Assembly (NCBI GenBank): GCA_034440615.1
Contig: JAOTOM010004386.1
Location: forward strand, 186,001-250,000
Length of the DNA stretch: 64,000 bases
Direction of reading: 5' to 3'
From: Ashinkailepas kermadecensis
Lineage: Eukaryota; Arthropoda; Thecostraca; Neolepadidae
The position numbers and the translations under genes are program-made. A model generated the notes under the pieces. It had not been told where the DNA came from and searched no databases. It saw only the letters and a program-made list of their open reading frames with translations. Of the stretch, positions 1-11,905 are shown piece by piece (the stretch's first letter is position 1; every line of letters starts with the position of its first letter).

Positions 1-527
1 CCAGGGATGGAGCGGTCTACCACAGGCGGCGGCAGTGTACACCAGAGATGGAGCGGTCTACCACAGGCGGCGGCGGTGTACACCAGGGATGGAGCGGTCT
101 ACCACAGGCGGCGGCAGTGTACACGAGGGATGGAGCGGTCTACCACAGGCGACAGTGTACACCAGGGATGGAGCGGTCTACCACAGGCGGCGGCGGTGTA
201 CACCGGGGATGGAGCTGTTTACCACAGGCGGCGGCAGTGTACACCAGGGATGGAGCGGTCTACCACAGGCGGCGGCAGTGTACACCAGGGATGGAGCGGT
301 CTACCACAGGCGGCGGTGTACACCAGAGATGGAGCGGTCTACCACAGGCGGCGGCAGTGTACACCAGGGATGGAGCGGTCTATCACAGGCGGCGGCAGTG
401 TACACCAGAGATGGAGCGGTTTACCACAGGCGACAGTGTACACCAGGGATGGAGCGGTCTACCACAGGCGGCGGCAGTGTACACCAGGGATGGAGCGGTC
501 TACCACAGGCGGCAGTGTACACCATAA
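1..527. repeat. 41-bp minisatellite, left block
   Basis: About 13 units of roughly 41 bp, each built around GGATGGAGCGGTCTACCACA followed by GGCGG repeats and GTGTACACCA, with 3-bp length variants in the GGC stretch. It reads open in several frames (repeating MERSTTGGG-type peptides) simply because the unit lacks stops; no gene is claimed. The block is cut at CACCA by a LINE and resumes at 2597. Confidence 0.95.
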
Positions 528-2596
528 AGTCATAAAGTCATAGTCATAAAGTGTTAAGGCTTAATAAGAGCCATAGGGGCCCATCTGGGTTAAGCCTATC
601 TGGAGAATGTACTAGAAATGTACATACTCTCACCCCAATCAATCCCTTATCTCAAGTTCCTAGGAAGCTATATATCGCAGCCTATCTAGCACCAATTCAC
701 TTGCTATTGCATAGCACACTCCCATTGTGCTACCATAGACAATCTCATCAGTATCACATCCCGAAGGAAGGTGCTGAATCCACTGCTAGGTACACCCTAT
801 ATAAAGTTATAAAGCGCCCAGACTCAATAAGAGGCCCAAGGGCCCATCCAGTTAAGTCTGCAAATGGAAGATAATGTAAGCCTGGTAAAAAGACCCTCCC
901 CAACCATCCCACATCCCGAAGAACCAGTCCTCCAACATCCCACACACCCATCAATGCCTATCTACCCTAGCTTTCCAGCCCTATTCCCCTGATCTCTCTT
1001 AACACATGTGGATTGAATGCCTTGTCAATAATTTTCCAACTGTATCCATGCCTGCTTAAAGGGGTCAGTGCCGTGCACACTTGCTTAACATACATCTCAC
1101 CCCATCCATCACAAATTATAACTCAAAAACGAGATTTTCCTGTCTAAAAAATGTATCCACCCTACTTTTAAATACATTCAATGAGGAACTGCCCACTACA
1201 TCAGCAGGCAGCCCATTCCACTGATCAACAACCCTTTGACTGAAGACCTGTTGTCGCTTAACTGTCCTACACCTCAACTTATCTAACCTGAATTGATGAC
1301 CCCTATGTGATACTCTAAACTGAAGAGCGCCATTTAAATTGACCCGATCTAGTCCTTTAGCAATTTTGTACATTTCAATCATGTCCCCCCTTAATCTCCT
1401 ATACTTGAGTGAATACATATATAATGCCACAAGCCTTTCTCCATATTCTAAGTTACCTATTCCACTGATGAGTCTAGTTGCTTTGCGCTGCACTCTCTCT
1501 AACTTGTCTAAATCTTTTTCTAGGTAGGGGCTCCAGCTTGATGTCATTCGCAAATTTGAACACTCTATTCCTCAGCCCTACCTCAATGTTATTCACAAAG
1601 ATGATAAAGAGAAGGGCCCTAGAACAGAGCCCTGTGGTACTCCACTCAGAACATCCTTCCAATCAGATTTACATCCATTTAACATTACCCTTTGTTTCCT
1701 TCCCCTCAACCATGCTTCAATCCAGCCTAGAACTTTTCCAACAAGCCCATGTTGCTGTAGTTGATGAATTAGCCTCCCATGTGGAACTTTATCAAAAGCT
1801 TTGCTAAAGTCCAAGTACACAACATCTATCATGCTTTGATTGTCTACTTCTTTAGCAACATACTCCATGAACTCCAAAAGGTTAATTAAACAAGACCTTC
1901 GAGATCGAAATCCATGTTGAGTATCCCTTAAAAGATTCTGCCTATCAAGATGAATCTGAACATTCTGTTTAACCAGATTTTCTAGTACCTTGCAAACTAT
2001 TGAGGTCAAACTGACTGGCCTGTAGCTCCCTACCCACTTCATACTTCCATTTTTTGAAAATTGGTACGACATTTGCATTTCTCTAATCTTCAGGCACTTC
2101 AGAATATTCCATAGACCGCCTGAAAATTATACCTAGGGGAACTGCTAAAGCTTTAGCACACTCTACTAAAACCCTAGCATATATATCATCTGGTCCAGAA
2201 GCTTTATTAGGTTTTATATTCTGCAACAGCTTTTCTACAGCTTCTGTAGTTATTGTAAGATACTCCAACCTGTCATCTGTCATGGCATACGATTCAGTTG
2301 TTTCTATTCTACCAGAATTCTCTTTAGTAAAGACTGATGAGAATTGCTTGCTTAGGGATTCCACAATATCACCATCATCAACCACTAATTCCCCATCTAC
2401 CTCCAGTGGTCCTACACTACACTTCTTAGCCTTAAATTTGTAGAAACTAAAGAATCTCTTAGCATTACCTGCTGAACATTCCTGAGCTAATTTGATTTCA
2501 GCCAGTCTTTTAGATGCCCTAACACACCTAACTTTATTTCTAGCTATTTTATATGATTTGGGTTTACCTCAGAGTTAGCATATTTTATGCTATGGA
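527..2596 (-). mobile_element. CR1/jockey-like LINE copy 1, truncated and internally deleted
   Basis: Read on the minus strand, fragments in several frames form the reverse transcriptase part of a non-LTR retrotransposon: [16 protein letters not shown] (about 2230-2150), [20 protein letters not shown] (about 2030), VVYLDFSKAFDKVPH (about 1800), LSGVPQGSVLGP, then FANDIK where the catalytic F-A-D-D would be. Right after this the sequence jumps to [20 protein letters not shown], so some 350-450 bp between the FADD motif and the C-terminal region are missing. The C-terminal part FSQRVVDQWNGLPADVV is intact, followed by an untranslated region. Two 3'-end-like segments occur (about 527-795 and 796-1100), each with a TTATGACTTTATG-like tail. 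The copy is 5'-truncated and cannot be active. Confidence 0.88.
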
Positions 2597-2912
2597 GGGA
2601 TGGAGCGGTCTACCACAGGCGGCGGCAGTGTACACCAGGGATGGAGCGGTCTACCACAGGCGGCAGTGTACACCAGAGATGGAGCGGTCTACCACAGGCG
2701 GCGGCAGTGTACACCAGAGATGGAGCGGTCTACCACATGCGACAGTGTACACCAGGGATGGATCGGTCTACCACAGGCGGCGGCAGTGTACACCAGGGAT
2801 GGAGCGGTCTACCACAGGCGGCGGTATACACCAGAGATGGAGCGGTCTACCACAGGCGGCGGCGGTGTACACCAGGGATGGAGCGGTCTACCACAGGCGG
2901 CGGTGACAGCAT
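2597..2912. repeat. 41-bp minisatellite, right block
   Basis: Nearly eight more units of the 41-bp array seen at 1-527. The first base of this block continues the unit interrupted at the end of the left block, so the two were once a single array. Confidence 0.95.
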
Positions 2913-3612
2913 GAGCCGAACGTCCCCATGCCGATGATAAAGGTAAGTAGTGTTTGCAAAATGTCAGGTTAAATGTCAAACGACGTTTTTCTTGTGCAGA
3001 CTCTGGACTGTACATACTATGGCATGTACATACCTCGAAATTGTGTAAATGCAGTTAGTGGCGAGCACCTATTTGACCGAACGCAAGTGGGTACTAGAAA
3101 TACCAGAGTACAAACTATAGCGACACACCCGCATTGAAGCGATTGCAAGACAGGATAGCCTGCCATATGGAGGCTCCTAGCAAAGGCGATCGCGCGGGGA
3201 AATTGACGCACAACAGCCACACCAGCAGCACGAAATGCTCCAGAATACCCCCGAGGAGCAAACCTGCGCCTCGAGAAGGAAAGGCTCCACCACCGAATCC
3301 CCAGGTTCGCTCTGTATCCCAACTGACCTTACCCCACCCCCACGGAGGATACCTGACGCTGACGAGTCCACTGCCCTGGGCAACTGCGGCCGGGGCAGGG
3401 ACCACCGGCCTAGTCCACGGGGGCAACGAATCCGGGTTTTCATTTATGTGAGTACAGTCGCCCTTGCTGGCGGGGCAGGACCTACCCATACAACCTCAAT
3501 GGCACCCACAATGGCAAGTGATTGTATATGTACGTTTGTGGACATCAAATGGCGTTTTGGAACATTAACACTGAATTATACTCAACCATGTACAATTGTG
3601 TCGATGTAAAAT
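2913..3612. other. Unassigned sequence
   Basis: GC-rich stretch with overlapping short open frames on both strands (3017-3609), none with a recognisable domain, splice context or codon pattern. I see nothing I can name here. Confidence 0.5.
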
Positions 3613-3626
3613 ACGAACACAGCCCC

Positions 3627-3787
3627 GGCACGGTTATTGGTTTTACGACACTTCGACCGTTGAGTCATGTAGCATCGCCAATCTCTCACGCCGATTGGTT
3701 GCGGGTGAAGAGTAGCGACAGGTGAGGCTCGAACCCACAATCTTTCGATTGTGAGTCGGGCAACTTACCCCTAGGCTACTCATCCCC
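3627..3787 (-). mobile_element. tRNA-derived SINE family 1, full copy with 14-bp target duplication
   Basis: On the minus strand it has a tRNA-like head with A-box (TAGGGGTAAG-like) and B-box (GTGGGTTCGAGCCTC-like), then the body shared by all copies (CGCTACTCTTCACCCGCAAC, CAATCGGCGTGAGAGATTGG, CGATGCTACATGACTCAACG) and a CCAATAACC end. It is flanked by an exact 14-bp direct repeat, ACGAACACAGCCCC, at 3613-3626 and 3788-3801, the signature of LINE-mediated insertion. Confidence 0.92.
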
Positions 3788-3801
3788 ACGAACACAGCCC
3801 C

Positions 3802-4910
3802 AAATGGTTTTCATTACTTTTCTCAAATGTTTTGCCCAGTGACTTCGCCATTGCAAAACAATATGACAAGCTGACATCCTGAAAATATAGATTGGACCAG
3901 TAGAGTTCGTTTGAGGTATTCAGTTTTGAAATCGGCCAAATGGATTCCGAGATCTTGGGGGAGCGAAATCCCCCACCCCCACCCCTAGATATTCAAATAT
4001 AACAGAGCCCTACAGTAATAGGTTTAACTCGCAATTGAATTTCTCAGACATGTACAAACAGCGGACCCTCGGGAACATTCCTTGTTTTGTCTACTGAGCG
4101 GCAAGACACCAAGGAGCACCGCCCCTCATCCTGAGCACGTCAGCACATAATTTGGTGTGTCCAATGTTGCATTGCATGGCATATATTCATGCATTGTGCA
4201 TTTAATTTCGAATATAAACAAACCATTCAGCCACAGGCCGATCATGCATGAATAACTGGTGGATTATGCAAATATGTTCATGAATCGTTTAGGCAAGCCG
4301 ACCGATTTTGCATGGCTTCGTCGTTCCTGATGCACTGTCGTATCCGACACATCGATAAGCCGGTGATGCATTTTTCGCCGGATTTCCTCATGCCAAAGTC
4401 GTAAATATTGGTGTCGATATTATGCGCATGTCATAAGTGACGCCAGCTCACCATTCACCGATCCGTCATGTTCCGACAGTTTATTTGGCTAGACTGATGT
4501 GTGTCTAGATTGACTTTGTGTATTTGCAACTCGTGTTGTTCGGGATTCTGCTTTGCTTTCGCATCTTCCTTTCTTGCTGGCCTCGTTTCCGTCTGCTACT
4601 TCGACCTGCCGTCCAATACTATCCCAGCCCGGGCACGATTTATTGCGCAGAAGGTCATGGAAAGTGCCATTGCTTTTTCACCTCCTGGCTGACGAGTCCA
4701 CAAGACAGGGAGTGATGCCGATCGTTCCACTGACATTCCAGTAGCACATCCTGTGTTCGGGTTACATATCCAGGTCATTTCGTGTGCTCCCTCCACGTGT
4801 TAGGAGTGTGTCACGTGTACAGACCAAGTCTCAGAGGTGTGCTATTGCAGCCAGGTCAATTCCAGAGCCTGTGTTCGCTGGATGTGCCATTAAAGCCAAG
4901 AGACGTATGG
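3802..4910. other. Unassigned sequence
   Basis: Mostly AT-rich in the first 700 bases. Several short overlapping open frames occur around 4500-4970 but none has a recognisable domain. No RNA gene or mobile element identified. Confidence 0.5.
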
Positions 4911-5533
4911 TAGCATCTCGGGGCCGTGTGGGGTGTCCCGGTGACATCTCGGGACCGTGCGGGGTGTTATGATGACATCTCGGGGTCGTGCGGAGTGTCC
5001 CGGTGGCATCTCGGGGTCGTGCGGGGTGTCCCGGTGACATCTTGGGGCCGTGCGGGGTGTTGTGGTGACATCTCGGGGTCGTGCGGGGTGTTGTGGTGAC
5101 ATCTCGGGGCCGTGCGGGGTGTTGTGGTGATATCTCGGGGCCGTGCGGGGTGTTGTGGTGACATCTCGGGGTCGTGCGGGGTGTCCCGGTGGCATCTCGG
5201 GGTCGTGCGGGGTGTTGTGGTGACATCTCGGGGTCGTGCGGAGTGTCCCGGTGGCATCTCGGGGCCGTGCGGGGTGTTGTGGTGGCATCTCGGGGCCGTG
5301 CGGAGTGTTGTGGTGACATCTCGGGGTCGTGCGGAGTGTTGTGGTGACATATCGGGGCCGTGCGGAGTGTTGTGGTGACATCTCGGGGCCGTGCGGGGTG
5401 TTGTGGTGACATCTCGGGGTCGTGCGGGGTGTCCCGGTGGCATCTCGGGGCCGTGCGGGGTGTTGTGGTGGCATCTCGGGGTCGTGCGGGGTGTTGTGGT
5501 GGCATCTCGGGGCCGTACGGAGTGTCCCGGTGC
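4911..5533. repeat. 31-bp minisatellite
   Basis: About 20 units of 31 bp alternating CATCTCGGGGCCGTGCGGGG or its GGGTCG variant with TGTTGTGGTGA or TGTCCCGGTGG. Unit types are interspersed rather than blocked. Minus-strand frames stay open across it and yield a PRDATTTPRT-type repeated peptide, which I regard as an artefact of stop-free units. Confidence 0.95.
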
Positions 5534-6069
5534 ATGAGACATAACCAACGATGGCCATGGTTATTTTCTGAGCCAACGGCAACGACCGGCCAACGGCAAC
5601 GGCCGGCCAACGGCAACCCTTAAACCAAGTCAACAGAAACAGTTCCTGAAATATGGATGGATAATTGGAAGGTAGTCTGAGCTGCGCGCCTAGCCCATGT
5701 GGGATATTGGCATACCAGCCAACGTCCACGGGTTAATGCAGCCTTGGCTTGAACCGACATCCATTTTAACCTCATAACTTGCATGCTTAGTCAGGTCAGG
5801 TCAGGTCAAGTCAAGCGCTAGCACCCCAAACTAAGCGTGATATGCAGTGGTAAGAAAGAGCTTAAAAGTGACTGCTATCCAGTTAGCAAGGGTACTAATT
5901 GGCGCTCGATCTGAGTGCATGCCACATGACTTTGATGATTTTGATGCATGCCACATGTAGTGAAGTTTCTATATAGGCTACGTTATAGACCAGGATTTTG
6001 ACCTCGCGTCTCGATAACCAGTTCGGCTGTTCAAAGAGATTGTCCTCTGCACGGTATATTGTGAAGCAG
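5534..6069. other. Unassigned sequence with AGGTC repeats
   Basis: Contains a short run of AGGTC pentamers at about 5790-5815 and copies of a CGGCCAACGGCAACG motif at 5576-5616. No gene recognised. Confidence 0.5.
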
Positions 6070-6812
6070 GTTATGGCAATTGAACAGTAACACTCAAACT
6101 GTCACATGTGAGGCACAGCCTACCGTCCGAGATTCTCACTACCCTCGTTACAGCCCTGGTCATCTCCCAGATCCGGTACTGTATTTCGGTTTATGGAAAC
6201 TCCACCCAAGAAAACACCAACCGGGTACAAAAAATTATCAACTTCGCTGCTAAGATGATTTTCGGCCGCAAAAAATTCGATCACGCCTCGGATCTGATAG
6301 AGGAACTGGGCTGGCTGAGGGCGGATGAGTTAGCCAGCTACCACACACTCACCACGCTCCATAAGATCCGTAGGCAGGGAGTCCCTGAAGAGCTGGCAGA
6401 TTTGTTTCGAACGGTGGGTGAGCTGAGGGAGAGAGAGGTACCGCGTCGAGGCGATGACATCCATGTCACTCGGTGGCGCACCGAGATGGGCAGGCGCAGA
6501 TTTCGGGTCAGGGCTCCCTTACTGCACAATGCATTGCCTCCGGAGATCAGAGAGCTACCTGTGTCGAGGTTCGGCCGAGCTTTGAAGCGCCATATTGTTG
6601 GCGGCAGGGAATGATTTATGCTATATGACCCATGTGTGTATACGGTTTTGTTTTTAACATCTCATTTTTCATATAGGCATGTATGCTAGTTTCACCTTTT
6701 AGCCTTTTATACCTGCATGCAGTTTTTAACTCTTGACTTTGAGCCGTAATAACCATGTCTTTATTGGATGGTTCAATAAACAGTCTGAGTCTGAGTCTGA
6801 GTCTGAGTCTGA
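6070..6812 (+). mobile_element. 3' end of a second LINE family with (TCTGAG)n tail
   Basis: An open frame at 6108-6614 encodes the C-terminal region of a non-LTR retrotransposon reverse transcriptase: LVISQIRYCISVYGN, NRVQKIINFAAKMIFGRKK, LGWLRADELASYHTL and RFRVRAPLLHNALPPEIREL, ending at a stop after FGRALKRHIVGG. The polymerase core is missing, so the copy is 5'-truncated. After a roughly 160-bp 3' UTR with an AATAAA (around 6775) it ends in five to six TCTGAG repeats at about 6782-6812, the microsatellite tail typical of some LINE clades. The 506-bp frame is still unbroken, which suggests a fairly recent insertion. Confidence 0.85.
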
Positions 6813-8157
6813 AACTCCAGTACATACGTAAAATATTATACGACAACGAACGACCGCGATATTTCCTAGTGTTGAATTTCAAGGCCGAAATAAGTTATTA
6901 ATTTAGAACGTACGACCGCCCGAGCGACAAACCCGCGACGCTTGGCTGTTCAGAGACGACTGCCTGGCGGGGTAGGGCACTGAGATCGGCCGGCCGCCAG
7001 CTGTTGAAATGACACGTCACGACCGACCGGGCGTCGGCCCGGTCACCGGCCCGGTCACCGGCTCGGCACAGCCCGACCCTATCGTTTGAAATGGACTTTC
7101 GACTTCCGGCGGCGGCAGCATCGGCAGCGACCGCCGGAAGGACCGTTACGGCTGGCGTTGCAGTTCAGGACTACAGACCGGCTCGCTTACGGGATACAGC
7201 ATGTACAATTACGGTACAGCATTATATTCATGAGACAGCCAAAAGTGCAATTTTTATGGAAACTCTGTTACACACATGATTGACTTGAGTACTTGATTGG
7301 ATAACAGCTTTTCAGTAGAAGTTGTAATTTGGGCTCGGTTGGGGTCATAGTAGTCACTTGATGTTTCGAATGTCACCGGCAATATGAATTGGTTTCATTA
7401 GCTCATATAAAGCGTGATAACCAAGAAGGCGTGATAGATCGCATTAACCTGAGTAAAACCATCCAAAGGCTGCCATATGGCAAAAGTGAATCAAGCATAC
7501 TTACATGAGTGACGTTGTAGCTCAGCGACTTGACAGTATTTCGCCAGCTTAGTTTAGGAAAAGAGCCACAAGCCATGTATTATTGCTCTCTCAAGCCAGA
7601 GCATACTATCGGACGCGTTTTTCCTCCTGGCGACTAAGTTTCTTACAGGTGCTACATATCACCCCACCCCACCCCACTCTGGAAGACCGCACCCAAATCT
7701 CCCAGTGCATTAATGTGTTGAAAAAATGTGCTTGGACACATGGGTCAAGGCTGACGAATGTGGTAGGTACATGCCTCCGACAGCTACCAAAATACGAGAC
7801 AGGTTCAAGTTATATAGCTCGGTGAGTGATGCGCTTTCCGACTTTAACAGACTTCTCCAAAAACCACTTCAGTGCACACAAGATAGCTGGTTTGTGTTGC
7901 CGTTGTTGCCTATGAATGTCTTGCGACTTGTCGCTGGGATAGAATGAGCCAGGTGTGCGCCAATAGCTAAAAGATGTTTGAAAAAATAACTGTAGAAAAT
8001 GCATGGTTTTCCATAGATCTGCATGTTGGAAACTAGACTGGTATTGTCTCGTATCGGGCCTTCAGTACGTCTTTAACATCACCTTTTGCATCACAATTGT
8101 GTCTCCTATTCAGCATCACGTCTGGTCTGTGCTTTTTCTGTGCGTACTTCCTCACCG
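6813..8157. other. Unassigned sequence
   Basis: A GC-rich patch near 6905-7150 contains short repeated GGCCCGGTCACC motifs at about 7035-7065. The rest is AT-richer and contains only short unconvincing open frames. Confidence 0.5.
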
Positions 8158-8247
8158 ACCGTCATTGCCTGAATTGTTCTCAATACGGTCATTGCCTGAA
8201 TTGTTCTCAATACGGTCATTGCCTGAATTGTTCTCAATACGGTCATT
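8158..8247. repeat. 27-bp tandem repeat
   Basis: Three almost identical copies of a 27-bp unit starting GTCATTGCCTGAATTGTTCT and ending CAATACG, plus a partial fourth. Confidence 0.93.
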
Positions 8248-11012
8248 CTGTATGGAGCTATTTGGCATTGTTCTAGCTTATCACATAGCTTCTCCTTTAT
8301 GATGGTGGTTTCATGTATTTCGGTGGTGCCAGGAACCCGCATAAGGTGATGGGTCAAAGTTGCAAATAGACCGGTGGCTTCGTGATCTCATACAGGGGAT
8401 TGCAATGTGCGCGTCCGGGATTTCGAAGCTAAACATAAGGCGATATGTGTGTCACCAATCACTTGGGACAGTGGACGAAGGCACAGTTTTGAAACGGTGC
8501 GTTGGGAGCGAGATAAAGTGCTCTGTGTCTTCTGGCATGCATGCAGGCTACCTCTGGGCACTGATCGCATTAATTATTCAACTCTTTCACAAAGTGCATC
8601 CCTCACAAGGTGAATCGTTTTCATCCACAATGCCGGATATGTATGGTGATGCTGAACACCACAAGCGCAGAAGGGGGGGGCAGGTACTGGAGTGCTCTCT
8701 CAGTCTTTCAATGGGGGAAATTTTGGTCTCGCGCAGAGGTGCACAAACCTGCCAACTCGCCTACCAGCGTAGGTGACAGATATTGGCTGAAACTGTGCCG
8801 TTGTTGTGACAGATAATCATTATTCGAAGAAGGAAAAGTATTCACCACATAAAGAATATATATCACTTCAGGAAAGACATTTTAACACAAAAATATTTTA
8901 TGTACAGTTTATTTTTGTTTGTTTGTGACAAACTATTCGCTTATATTTTGATAAGTTATCACTGCAATTTCGGAACAGGACATTTGGCAGAGCAACTCTT
9001 TTGCCACAGATCCCGGTGCACGATATCGGCTGCACGCAGCCAGCTCCATTAGGCTGAACCATGGCGCAGCAGGCTTCACAGATACGCCGTGACAGTTGAT
9101 AGGGTTCGATTGCGGCGACCTGTGCTATTGGAGACCTGTGCTATACCGTTTTGGGAGACCTGTGCTATTGGAGTAGGTTAGGTAAAATCCGAAAGTTTCG
9201 AAATGTGACAGATTTATGGGTTTAAATGCTTGTAGGTGATTTTCTTGACGTTTTGTGCACCTTTGGTCTCGCGAAGCAATCCGAAAATAGCTATTCACTG
9301 TTCGAATATTCAGCAGTTTGGTGCGGTTAAGGAAGCACGGTTTAAAAGGGTAATAACGTTAAAGAGTTATTACCTAGACACCTGTCGCGAAGTCTTGTCA
9401 AAGTTCACCCATGTCGAGCCCGGCACTAAAGCAAGCGAATCATGTGATACAATCACTGAAGAATATCATATGAAAGCATGAATATTCAGAAAGTATCTAG
9501 CTTCATAACAGCATGGACATCAAACGCTACTTACTTCCAGAAATAATTGTGAATTAAGACCAGCTTGATGCTGAAGCCAACCCAATACAGGCTATCGAGG
9601 TTATAACACATGTACCATACAAAATAGCCTCGGCCTTCCTCAGCCAATTATGGCTGAATGTGCGACAGAATGTTTCATTTTTCATTAGCACACCACAGCT
9701 ACGTATAACACACTACGCTGTGGTCTATTGTAATATATAAATGGAACAGGCATTGAAAGCGATGAAGCCAACATAAAGGTAGCTGGTCAGAATAGCTCAA
9801 TTAATTTGTGCCGCTATGTACGACCACCATAGCCAAATGTGCAATCAGAATGGTGCTAATTTCCGCCTATAACATAGTGCGAAATTACTTTCATGAGCTC
9901 AAAGCTTCTCCCCATTGGGCAAATATCACAATAAATACAACCGTTCTTCTCCAGGAGAGTAATCTTAGAGGCATGACCGAAAATAATGCAATAGTCTCAA
10001 AAGACCTTGACGTTTCGGCACGTGACCATCATCATAAGTAGCATAAAAACTACGTCGGAAATTGAACAAATACAACACGCGCCTAGCGAATCCGCAATCC
10101 CCATAAACCCTAGTAGATTGGCCAAATTAACTCACTGTAATAACATATATTTGAAAACCAACACACCCTCCTATCTAAATTAATCACCAGGATCCAGGGG
10201 CATAGTCGCGCTTCCGTTAACATCCCGTGTACCATTAATCAAAATATTCATGAAATCTTTCTGTCCGGGAGACGAAGGGATCGGAGCACCATAGACAAGG
10301 AAGCTTTCATGCCACGATGTTTGGGCAGTCTCATTTGGTGCTGTCCGTCTCTTTTGAAGTCTGCCGCGAAAGGCGATGCGTGATGCGCTGTGACGATGCT
10401 GGCCTCCACCTTTGTTATGCTAATAGCTGAAATACCATTAATCTTGACCGAGGTAAAAGCCGACAAGATGCTATTTAGGCGTATCAAGCGGATTCCGCTG
10501 GATAATATACTATACACTCTTGCAATGTAGATAGAAGCATAATGGGCCCATGCTCGATTATTTCACGAGAAACGCCGCAACACGCGTATGGTATGAGATC
10601 ATAGCACGATGAGGGAATGAGGGAAATGTTGCCTGCGATTCAGAACGAGAAGCGAAGGAGTCTTTTCTTAGCTATGCGCCCAGCTGAAAAGTTTGAGCAT
10701 TTTCTGGAATTGTGGCGAAAAATGAGTATTTTCAGCGCATTCATTAATACACCCACCATCGTGTAGTTTTCAGAATCGAGTTTAGGAATCGACATCGGAA
10801 GATGTTCCAAAAGTGATAGCCAAAAGTGCTGGACTAAGCTCTGCAGTACGCATTTTTTTGCATGCAACGGGTGCAGGTTGAAATATACTTCCGGCGACAT
10901 TTCGGACACAGCGAGGTCACGCATGGTGCCTTCACCGCGATGTCAGATCTGTGGCACCGTCTCCTGGAGCGAAGCAGCTACTCAGTGTCGTCGGTCGGGC
11001 CACGGCCAGCTG
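8248..11012. other. Unassigned sequence
   Basis: No recognisable gene. Three copies of GACCTGTGCTATTGGAG-like words occur at about 9117-9172. Open frames at 8360-8816, 10248-10517 and 10640-10924 show no domain, no codon bias and no splice context. Confidence 0.5.
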
Positions 11013-11905
11013 CAACCGACAGCCGCCGCCGACAGCTGTGACCGACAGCAGCTACCGACAGCAGCTACCGACAGCAGCTACCGACAGCAGCTACCGACAG
11101 CTGTAACCGACAGCTGCTACCGACAGCTGCCACCGACAGCTGTCACCGACAGCTGTCACCGACAGCTGTCACCGACAGCAGCTACCGACAGCTATCACAG
11201 ACAGCAGCTACCGACAACTGTAACCGACAGCTGCCACTGACAGCTGCCACCGACAGCTGCCGCCGACAGCTGCCACCGACAGCTGCCACCAACAGCTGCC
11301 ACAGACAGCTGCCACAGACAGCTGCCACAGACAGCTGCCACAGACAGCTGCCACAGACAGCTGCCACAGCCAGCTGCCACAGACAGCTGCCACCGACAGC
11401 TGCCACCGACAGCTGCCACCGACAGCTGCCACCGACAGCTGCCACCGACAGCTGCCACCGGCAGCTGCCACCGACAGCTGCCACCGACAGCTGCCACCGA
11501 CAGCTGCCACCGACAGCTGCCACCGACAGCTGCCACCGACAGCTGCCACCGACAGCTGCCACCGACAGCTGTCACCGACAGCTGTCACCGACAGCTGCCA
11601 CCGACAGCTGCCACCGACAGCTGCCACCGACAGCTGCCACCGACAGCTTCCACCGACAGCTTCCACCGACAGCTGCCACCGACAGCTGCCACCGACAGCT
11701 TCCACCGACAGCTTCCACCGACAGCTGCCACCGACAGCTGCCACCGACAGCTGCCACCGACAGCTGCCACCGACAGCTATGGACAGCCGCCACGGACAGC
11801 TGACACGGACAGCTGACACGGACAGCTGACACGGACAGCTGCTATGGACAGCTGACATGGACAGCTGCCACGGACAGCTGCCACCGTCAGCTGCCATCGA
11901 CAGCA
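11013..11905. repeat. 13-bp minisatellite, each unit a CAGCTG
   Basis: About 65 copies of CGACAGCTGCCAC and close variants (CAGCTGTCA, CAGCAGCTA, CAGCTTCCA). Variants are clustered in sub-blocks: CAGCAGCTA near the left end, CACAGACAGCTGC at 11290-11390, CAGCTTCC pairs at 11645-11720, and CACGGACAGCTGA at the right end. Three 13-mers make 39 bp, so all three minus-strand frames stay open (a VAAVGGSCRWQLS-type repeat). No protein is claimed. Confidence 0.95.

Noticed and set aside
1..543. Long open frames with MERSTTGGG-type repeats in all three forward frames
   Set aside because: Produced by the stop-free 41-bp tandem repeat; no start context, no domain and no non-repeat coding sequence.
4831..5729. 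Minus-strand frames of 193-279 codons rich in PRDATTTPRT
   Set aside because: They coincide with the 31-bp array and remain open in several frames at once.
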